The translations under genes were made by a program, and so were the position numbers. A model generated the notes under the pieces. The model did not search any database and was not told where the DNA came from. It saw only the letters and a program-made list of their open reading frames with translations. Below are positions 16,573 through 22,120 of a stretch of DNA of 23,644 nt, piece after piece. Location: the IMG/VR virus record IMGVR_UViG_3300025684_000844, positions 1-23,644 of that record. One strand, 5' to 3'. Position 1 is the stretch's first letter, and each line of letters starts with the position of its first letter. Source of the stretch: a virus.

Positions 16573-16581
16573 TGATTGACT

Positions 16582-16608
16582 AATAATAATTTAAGAACTA
16601 TTATTATT
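16582..16608 (+). other. AT-only hairpin between terminase and portal genes
   Basis: AATAATAAT (16582-16590) and ATTATTATT (16600-16608) form a perfect 9-base stem with a 9-base loop. It has no G or C pair and no T run, so it is at best a weak terminator or an RNA-stability element. It sits where other late units in this window have a terminator before the box. Confidence 0.35.
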
Positions 16609-16613
16609 CTGAA

Positions 16614-16621
16614 TATTTATA
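16614..16621 (+). promoter_or_regulatory. Putative late promoter box TATTTATA
   Basis: An exact TATTTATA, followed by TAGA, lies 7 bases before the portal start at 16629. The expected leader would be very short. Confidence 0.58.
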
Positions 16622-16628
16622 TAGAACT

Positions 16629-18470
16629 ATGGCAGAGCAAAAGTATACAATCTATCAAAGATTAGGAGGATTATTTAATGGGGTTCAAGGTGGAACACCT
16701 TTAAGTGACCCTACGCCTACATATAACTTTGATAGAAAAGAATTATTACGTACTGACAATAAAGAGGAGTACGAATTAGAAAAGTTACAGGCTCAGCAGT
16801 CAATGTACCTTACAGGTCAATGGAAAAAAGTTGATAGTGAGTTGTATCAGAAAGCGGTTTACCACGAACCAAATAGAATGGCGGGGTATTACGATTATGA
16901 ATCTATGGAGTTCACTCCTGAGATATCTGCCGCGTTAGACATCTACGCTGAAGAAGCAACTACTATGTCAGAACAGGGGTATATGTTAAACATATATTCA
17001 GAGAGTAAAAGAATTAAATCAATTTTAGGTGATTTATTCAACAACATATTAGATATCGACACTAACTTACCAATGTGGACAAGAAATACGTGTAAGTATG
17101 GTGATAATCTTTTATACCTTAAATTAGACCCTAAGAAGGGTATTATTGGAGCAAATCAATTACCAAACTTAGAGATAGAAAGAGTAGAGAAAGGAATGCA
17201 CATTAGTGGTTCTCACGGTAATACTGCTGATTCGGCAGAGGCAAGAGAAACTAAGTACGTTTGGAAAGAAAAGATGTTAGAGTTTAATGTATGGGAAGTT
17301 GCTCACTTTAGATTATTAGGTGACGATAGAAAATTACCGTACGGTACATCTATGTTAGAAAAAGCAAGACGTATTTGGAAACAATTAGTTTTGGCTGAAG
17401 ATGCGATGTTAATCTACAGAACTTCGAGAGCACCTGAAAGAAGGGTGTTTAAAGTATTTGTGGGAAATATGGACGACAAAGATGTTGACCAGTATGTAAA
17501 CAGAATTGCGAATAAGTTTAAACGTGATAACGTAGTAGACCCTATGAATGGTAATGTCGACCAAAGATATAACCAAATGGCGGTTGACCAAGATTACTTT
17601 ATTCCTGTTAGAGACCCTAACGCACCTAACCCTATTGATACACTACCTGGAGCTCAGAACTTATCTGAGATTGCAGATATCGAGTACATCCAAAAGAAGT
17701 TATTAGCGGCACTTAGAATCCCTAAAGCATTCTTAGGTTTTGAGGACGTAGTTGCTGATGGTAAGAATTTATCATTACAGGATATTAGATTCGCAAGAAC
17801 AATCAATAGAATTCAAAAGGCAATGATTCAGGAACTGAATAAGATTGCTATTATACACCTATACATGTTAGGTTTAGAGGATGAGTTAAACAACTTTACT
17901 TTAGGTCTTACAAATCCATCAACACAATCTGAATTACTTAAGGTTGAGGCATGGAAGGAAAAAATATTACTATATAAGGACGCGGTTGGTGACCCTGGTA
18001 ATGGTATTTCTGCAGTTTCACATACGTGGGCTAAGAAAACTATTTTAGGTATGTCAGATGAGGAAGTTAAGTTAGACTTACAACAACAACGATTCGAAAA
18101 GGCCATTGCTACTGAATTAGAAAATACCGCAAACGTAATTAAGAAAACGGGAGTATTCACAAACTTAGATAACCTATACGGAGAACCTGAATCAGAAGAA
18201 ACTGAAGAAGGTGGTGATGGTATGGATTCTGAATCTGATGGTGGTGATATGGGTGGTATGCCACCTGAAGGTGATGTTGGTGATTTAGGAGGTGACTTAG
18301 ATTCTGGCGGTGATATGGAAGAATTAGGTGAGTCATCATATAATGACTTATCGGTAATATTAGAGAATAAAGATTTCGGTAAACCTTCTACGTTAGACCT
18401 TTCTAAAGGACAGAAGGAAATTGCTGAAATGGAAAATACACTTAAAAAGATGTTAGGCGAAAGCAATTAA
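16629..18470 (+). CDS. Portal protein, T4 gp20-like
   Basis: A 613-residue portal of the T4 family, forming the dodecameric ring at the head vertex through which DNA is packaged. Typical stretches are MEFTPEISAALDIYAEEAT near 97-115, NTCKYGDNLLYLKLDP near 156-171, SRAPERRVFKVFVGNM near 268, and LPGAQNLSEIADIEYIQKKL near 340-359 followed by FLGFEDVVADG. T4 gp20 is about 524 residues; the excess here is mainly a C-terminal acidic Gly/Asp/Glu/Met tail (about 515-570, for example GGDMGGMPPEGD) and a final helical segment ending KKMLGESN. The tail recalls the acidic stretches of the 8737 gene and the scaffold, and might contact basic proteins or DNA in the prohead. It follows the terminase directly; sheath and tube genes that lie between them in T4 are absent here. 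Confidence 0.95.
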   Translation: MAEQKYTIYQRLGGLFNGVQGGTPLSDPTPTYNFDRKELLRTDNKEEYELEKLQAQQSMYLTGQWKKVDSELYQKAVYHEPNRMAGYYDYESMEFTPEISAALDIYAEEATTMSEQGYMLNIYSESKRIKSILGDLFNNILDIDTNLPMWTRNTCKYGDNLLYLKLDPKKGIIGANQLPNLEIERVEKGMHISGSHGNTADSAEARETKYVWKEKMLEFNVWEVAHFRLLGDDRKLPYGTSMLEKARRIWKQLVLAEDAMLIYRTSRAPERRVFKVFVGNMDDKDVDQYVNRIANKFKRDNVVDPMNGNVDQRYNQMAVDQDYFIPVRDPNAPNPIDTLPGAQNLSEIADIEYIQKKLLAALRIPKAFLGFEDVVADGKNLSLQDIRFARTINRIQKAMIQELNKIAIIHLYMLGLEDELNNFTLGLTNPSTQSELLKVEAWKEKILLYKDAVGDPGNGISAVSHTWAKKTILGMSDEEVKLDLQQQRFEKAIATELENTANVIKKTGVFTNLDNLYGEPESEETEEGGDGMDSESDGGDMGGMPPEGDVGDLGGDLDSGGDMEELGESSYNDLSVILENKDFGKPSTLDLSKGQKEIAEMENTLKKMLGESN

Positions 18471-18483
18471 CGGATTTTTAAGA

Positions 18484-18491
18484 TATTTATA
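18484..18491 (+). promoter_or_regulatory. Putative late promoter box TATTTATA
   Basis: An exact TATTTATA, followed by TAAA, lies 15 bases before the start at 18507, in the 36-base gap after the portal gene. Confidence 0.6.
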
Positions 18492-18506
18492 TAAAAAGTT
18501 TATATT

Positions 18507-19235
18507 ATGAACACCTTAGGGAAATTAAGAAATCAAGTCTACACAAAGTTAGCTGAATCATATACTAATAAGTCTGAATTCAAAAGAACATTGAATATGT
18601 TCATGTCAATACTAAATGAAAATACTAATCTTAAGAAAGTATTTAACATTTATTCTGACATCGAAAATAAGACAATCGAGAATAAAGAAATTGCTAGTGA
18701 GTTCATCATTGAAGCCGTTAATGAAATTAAAGATTTAATGAATACTGAATCTTATAAAAATGGTTTAACTAAACTTAATACTACCTTTGGTGATGTTGTC
18801 ACTGAGGATACTGATTTCTCTAACAACTTAGACACGTTAGTTCATAAGAATGGTTACGATACTTTAGTTGAAAGAATCGAATCTAAAAAATACCTAATCA
18901 ATAAATTAACTACTGAGAAAGTGGTTAGTGAGTCTATGACCGCAGTTACACCTTCAATTTTGGTGAGTTTATTAACCACTAAATTTAACGATAAGTTTGA
19001 TGTAATGAGTGAGTCTGAAAAAGAAAGATTTAAAAGATATACTACGTTAACCTCTACGGAGATTTCTGAAAGTATAGACACACTTAAGTCTGAAATAACT
19101 GAAACAATTACTCCATTAAAAGATAATAGCGATTTAGCTTCATTGATTTCCGAAGTGGAAAGTGAAGTTAATAATTCGAAAAATGACTTAAGTTCTTTAG
19201 TAAGATTAGAAGAGTTAAAAGAAAACTTAGTTTAA
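18507..19235 (+). CDS. Helical protein in the prohead-core position
   Basis: This 242-residue, almost entirely helical and highly charged protein has no cysteine or catalytic-looking motif. It starts MNTLGKLRNQVYTKLAESY and has stretches such as FNIYSDIENKTIENKEIA and long E/K/S-rich helices to the end. I cannot name a family. In T4, the small prohead core proteins gp67 and gp68 lie between portal and protease, the position this gene occupies, so a core or scaffolding role is a fair guess. [ILV]-x-E sequences such as KLAE and ILNE could be protease targets. It has its own late-type box. Its stop codon overlaps that of the convergent bS21 gene by 4 bases, so transcripts of the two genes are complementary at their ends. 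Confidence 0.7.
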   Translation: MNTLGKLRNQVYTKLAESYTNKSEFKRTLNMFMSILNENTNLKKVFNIYSDIENKTIENKEIASEFIIEAVNEIKDLMNTESYKNGLTKLNTTFGDVVTEDTDFSNNLDTLVHKNGYDTLVERIESKKYLINKLTTEKVVSESMTAVTPSILVSLLTTKFNDKFDVMSESEKERFKRYTTLTSTEISESIDTLKSEITETITPLKDNSDLASLISEVESEVNNSKNDLSSLVRLEELKENLV

Positions 19236-19426
19236 TTATTTTCTAAGTCGTTCTTTTTCTGAATATAAATTGCTTTAGATTTTTCTCTTCTTTTTGTTGC
19301 TGATGGTTTAGTGTATTGTTTTCTATCTCTAAGTGATTGTAACTGCTTAACATTTCTTACTTTTCTTTTATATCTCTTAAGCATACTCTCAATAGATTCA
19401 TTTTTCTTAGGTTTAATTATTAACAT
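19232..19426 (-). CDS. rpsU: Ribosomal protein bS21 homologue
   Basis: A 64-residue protein with the bS21 pattern throughout: MLII start, NESIESMLKRYKRK, LRDRKQYTKPS and a basic helical tail with AIYIQKK. bS21 sits on the small ribosomal subunit near the 3' end of 16S rRNA. In Flavobacterium, bS21 helps cover the anti-Shine-Dalgarno sequence, and as I recall a tyrosine at position 54 is involved; this protein has Y54. Phage-encoded bS21 is known from other large phages and is thought to exchange with the host protein. It is the only - strand gene in the head cluster and has its own late-type box, so it may be meant to bias translation late in infection. No Shine-Dalgarno-like sequence precedes its start (the bases before ATG are AACAATAT). 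The family call is strong; the effect on the ribosome is inferred. Confidence 0.93.
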   Translation of the reverse strand: MLIIKPKKNESIESMLKRYKRKVRNVKQLQSLRDRKQYTKPSATKRREKSKAIYIQKKNDLENN

Positions 19427-19461
19427 ATATTGTTTTTTAGATTTATGGAAGTTTATTCTAA

Positions 19462-19469
19462 TATAAATA
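19462..19469 (-). promoter_or_regulatory. Putative late promoter box TATTTATA for bS21
   Basis: On the - strand this reads TATTTATA followed by TTAG, 35 bases before the bS21 start at 19426. It is the only box on the - strand and points towards the only - strand gene in this region, which supports the motif being directional. Confidence 0.6.
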
Positions 19470-19584
19470 TACGAAAATTATCTAAGTATTAGACACTTAT
19501 ATTGTTTTATTTTTGACTCATCGTATTGTGTTTACTATATTATCAATAATAGTCACAATAAACAAAAGAAAAGAATGAACATAT

Positions 19585-20022
19585 ATGAAGTCAGGGAAAT
19601 ACATCGATTTAGATGTAAACGATAATTTTAAGTGTGGTTACGGAACCGTAGATTCTAAAAATTTAAAATCAATATACACTAAAATCTCGTGTTGGATTGT
19701 ACCAACAATAAGTACTGAAAATTGGTCCCCCGTTATAGGAGGACTTAAAAGAAAGATATCAAGTAAAATAAACGAATCACTTAAATCTAATCCTAATTTT
19801 AAACACGACAGATATATCGTAGATTTAGATATTCGGGCAAGTGGACTTGAAAGAGGTAAAAAATCATATATGAATTGTGAAATCACACTATTCACAAATG
19901 GTAGTCATGAAATAAAAGAAGACCCATTCAAAGGTAATATTAGTAATTTAATTAGTAGTGTTATAGATGAATCGGTTGTTAAGTATGACAAATTCTCGTA
20001 TCATAAAAATAAAAGAGGGTAA
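19585..20022 (+). CDS. Unknown small phage protein
   Basis: I do not recognise this protein of 145 residues. It is neither acidic nor repetitive: MKSGKYIDLDVNDNFKCGYG at the start, then CWIVPTISTENW, a basic helix (GLKRKISSKINESLK), and an alternating segment RYIVDLDIRASGLERGKKSY with MNCEITLFTNG, which looks like paired beta strands. The C-terminus is basic. No box of the late type lies in front; a -7-like TATTTTTG at 19508-19515 has no clear -33 partner. An ATG ten bases earlier (19575) is out of frame and short. The stop codon lies in the loop of a terminator hairpin, so the gene ends its own unit. Position between a ribosomal protein and the prohead protease gives no functional clue. Confidence 0.68.
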   Translation: MKSGKYIDLDVNDNFKCGYGTVDSKNLKSIYTKISCWIVPTISTENWSPVIGGLKRKISSKINESLKSNPNFKHDRYIVDLDIRASGLERGKKSYMNCEITLFTNGSHEIKEDPFKGNISNLISSVIDESVVKYDKFSYHKNKRG

Positions 20023-20035
20023 TCCCCTCTTTTAT
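20009..20035 (+). terminator. Terminator hairpin overlapping a stop codon
   Basis: ATAAAAGAGGG (20009-20019) pairs with CCCTCTTTTAT (20025-20035), with loop TAATC. The loop contains the TAA stop of the 19585 gene. The T run lies in the 3' arm. A late-type box follows 39 bases later. Confidence 0.75.
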
Positions 20036-20073
20036 CATTTACAACCATATACAATTTTTTCTTTGTAGTTATA

Positions 20074-20081
20074 TATTTATA
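20074..20081 (+). promoter_or_regulatory. Putative late promoter box TATTTATA
   Basis: An exact TATTTATA lies 22 bases before the prohead protease start at 20104. It is the only one of the eight not followed by T (GTATAG follows). Confidence 0.58.
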
Positions 20082-20103
20082 GTATAGTTAATACGACTAT
20101 GTT

Positions 20104-20793
20104 ATGAAAATATTAAAACCAACAGAAACGAATACAAAAGGAATCCTAATCGAATACGATGCAGGTCATATTTCCCCTAATGATAATAAAGAGATTATCA
20201 GAGAGATGAAGGAGATGGACAAAAAGGGTGACTTTATTATGTATGCCGTTTTACAGAAATATGATACCCCAAATAAGAATGGTAGAATATATGGTGAAAG
20301 AATCTTAAAAAGAGAAACAGAAAATTACAAAAAACTTATAGAACAAGGAAGAGCATTAGGTGAGTTAAATCACCCTGAGACTTCTTTAGTAGATTTAGAA
20401 AGAACATCACATAGAATTACTGAGTGTTGGTGGGACGGTAAAATCTTAATGGGGAAAGTTGAGTTACTTACTTCAGAGGCGTTTCGTACAACAGGACAGA
20501 TAACCTGTATGGGTGATATCGCGGCTAACCTATTACTACACGGTGTTGTGTTAGGTATCTCATCAAGAGGTGTCGGTTCTTTAAAGAAAACAGGAGAACA
20601 TAACGAGGTACAGGATGACTTTGAAATGGTATGTTTTGATTTAGTATCATCACCATCTACACCAGGTGCTTATCTATTCCAAGAAGAAGGAGATAGAGAG
20701 AAGTACTCAGAATCTATTGATAGTGACGAACCAACAATGGATTCTAAGACTGCTGACCTAATGAAGAAATTTAATTCTTTTTTGGGAAAATAG
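20104..20793 (+). CDS. Prohead maturation protease, T4 gp21-like
   Basis: A 229-residue serine protease of the T4 gp21 type, which degrades the scaffold and trims capsid proteins inside the prohead. The His motif is GELNHPE (H90), the nucleophile motif is GISSRGVGSL (S153 or S154), and the family's FDLVSSPSTPGA follows near 178-188, with D179 as a possible third residue. The stretch NKNGRIYGERIL (58-68) is also typical. Length and order are normal with no sign of damage. The gene stands upstream of the scaffold and capsid genes as in T4, with its own late-type box and a hairpin after it. Likely substrates in this window are the scaffold, the capsid N-terminus and possibly the acidic proteins at 8737-12885. 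Confidence 0.93.
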   Translation: MKILKPTETNTKGILIEYDAGHISPNDNKEIIREMKEMDKKGDFIMYAVLQKYDTPNKNGRIYGERILKRETENYKKLIEQGRALGELNHPETSLVDLERTSHRITECWWDGKILMGKVELLTSEAFRTTGQITCMGDIAANLLLHGVVLGISSRGVGSLKKTGEHNEVQDDFEMVCFDLVSSPSTPGAYLFQEEGDREKYSESIDSDEPTMDSKTADLMKKFNSFLGK

Positions 20794-20818
20794 TATAAAA
20801 ACAGATATTTATTCATTA

Positions 20819-20841
20819 GTAGTGGACTTTTTTGTCACTAC
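20819..20841 (+). terminator. Possible weak terminator after the protease gene
   Basis: GTAGTG pairs with CACTAC (20819-20824 with 20836-20841), extended by AC/GT across one bulged G, around a loop of six T. No T run follows, so termination would be weak. A late-type box follows 5 bases later, as at other unit boundaries. Confidence 0.35.
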
Positions 20842-20846
20842 AAATA

Positions 20847-20854
20847 TATTTATA
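20847..20854 (+). promoter_or_regulatory. Putative late promoter box TATTTATA for scaffold and capsid
   Basis: An exact TATTTATA, followed by TACA, lies 32 bases before the scaffold start at 20887. No box lies in the 34 bases before the capsid gene, so capsid expression probably depends on this one. Confidence 0.6.
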
Positions 20855-20886
20855 TACATAATAAACATAATTGAACATAGAAAAAA

Positions 20887-22086
20887 ATGGCAAAATCAAT
20901 TTTAGAAGAAGCATTACTTCAGGTAACACAACTTGAAGAAGCGGTAAAAAAGAACGCAAAAGAAATACTTGCTAACACAATGAAGCAAGAAATTGACGAA
21001 CTTGTAAGAGAATCTATGGAAGAACCTCAGGAAGAAGAAGAAGCAATTGCTGAAACTTCGGACGTTGAAATGGAAGAGTCTACGGACGAAACTGAAATCG
21101 ACGAACAACTTGAGGATTCGGACGAAGATGCAGACGAAGATGAAGACGAGTCTGATGACGACGAAGAAGTAATGGATGTTGACTCGGAAGAGGAAGACGA
21201 ACTTGACTTAGACGTTGAAATGAAAGATATGTCTTTTGATATGGATGACATCGAAATGCCATCGTTAGAATTACCATCACTTGATGATGAAGAGGAAGAC
21301 GAAGTCATTGACATGACAGGGGCATCTGACGAAGAGATTCTAAAAGTTTTCAAAGCAATGGGCGATGAAGACGGAATAATCGTATCACAAGACGAGGAAG
21401 GAACTGTCCACTTAGAGGACGGTGATGACGAGTACAGAATCGAAATGAACGAATCGGAAGAAGAAGATACTGAAGAAGTAGCTGAAGAAGAAGAGGTTGT
21501 TTACGAGATTGAATTGGACGAAGAAGAAACTGAAGAGGTTGAAATCGAGGAATCTGAAGAGATTGAAATCGAAGAAACTGAAGAAGAAGAAACTGAAGTC
21601 GAAGAAGGTGATATGGAGGAAGCATCAAGAACTCACGCGGCAGACGCTAGAGTACCTTCAAATCAAGGTAAAAAATATCAAGCAGGTCGTAAAGACTTGT
21701 CTGAAGATGTTGAAGCTTTAAAGAATAAGAATGTTGAGTTAACTGAAGCATTAAAAGTATTTAGAAATAAGTTAAACGAAGTTGGAGTATTCAACGCGAA
21801 CTTAGCTTACGCAACTAGACTGTTTACAGAACACACAACAACTAAAACTGAGAAGTTAAATATCTTAAAAAGATTTGACAGTATTGAAACATTAAAGGAA
21901 TCGAAATCTTTATACAATACTATCAAGAATGAGTTAGCAGGTTCAGATAATAAATTAACTGAAACTGTTGTTAATAAAATTTCATCATCACCAAAATCTG
22001 GTTCATCAGAGAAATTAGTGGAGTCTAAAACATATGAGAACCCACAAATTATCAGAATCAAAGAGATGATGGGAGTTTTAAAATAA
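20887..22086 (+). CDS. Prohead scaffold protein, T4 gp22-like
   Basis: A 399-residue protein in the gp22 position between protease and capsid genes. Residues 1-45 are helical (MAKSILEEALLQVTQLEEAV). Residues about 45-245 are a very long acidic stretch of E, D, S and V with few other residues. The C-terminal part (about 255-399) is folded or coiled-coil, with LSEDVEALKNKNVELTEALK and LNEVGVFNANLAYATRLFTE, the stretch I most associate with gp22-type scaffolds. It should form the internal core and be destroyed by the prohead protease. T4 gp22 is about 269 residues, so this one is extended by the acidic region. In that region the codons differ from the rest (more CTT for Leu and TCG for Ser than its neighbours). 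The role call rests on position plus the C-terminal similarity. Confidence 0.85.
   Translation: MAKSILEEALLQVTQLEEAVKKNAKEILANTMKQEIDELVRESMEEPQEEEEAIAETSDVEMEESTDETEIDEQLEDSDEDADEDEDESDDDEEVMDVDSEEEDELDLDVEMKDMSFDMDDIEMPSLELPSLDDEEEDEVIDMTGASDEEILKVFKAMGDEDGIIVSQDEEGTVHLEDGDDEYRIEMNESEEEDTEEVAEEEEVVYEIELDEEETEEVEIEESEEIEIEETEEEETEVEEGDMEEASRTHAADARVPSNQGKKYQAGRKDLSEDVEALKNKNVELTEALKVFRNKLNEVGVFNANLAYATRLFTEHTTTKTEKLNILKRFDSIETLKESKSLYNTIKNELAGSDNKLTETVVNKISSSPKSGSSEKLVESKTYENPQIIRIKEMMGVLK
21521..21608 (+). repeat. Glu-rich repeat region in the scaffold gene
   Basis: Short in-frame repeats of GAA/GAG with interspersed ATC, ACT and GTT encode units like EEVEIEESEEIEIEE. The pattern is irregular, so it reads as low-complexity acidic coding sequence rather than a recent tandem array. 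Confidence 0.6.
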
Positions 22087-22120
22087 TAAAATAATAAATT
22101 AAATTAAATATCCAATTAAA

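Noticed and set aside
19508-19515. TATTTTTG as a host-type promoter for the 19585 gene
   Set aside because: No TTG lies at the proper distance upstream, so it is only mentioned in the gene entry.
20805-20812. TATTTATT after the protease gene as a ninth late box
   Set aside because: It differs in the last base and is followed by a hairpin before any gene; the exact box at 20847 is a better candidate.
21027-21353. Open frame on the - strand, extremely Ser-rich, opposite the scaffold gene
   Set aside because: It mirrors GAA/GAC-rich acidic codons, which read as TTC/GTC/TCT-type codons in the antisense direction. The same artefact occurs opposite the acidic parts of the 8737 and portal genes (8988-9320, 17828-18466).
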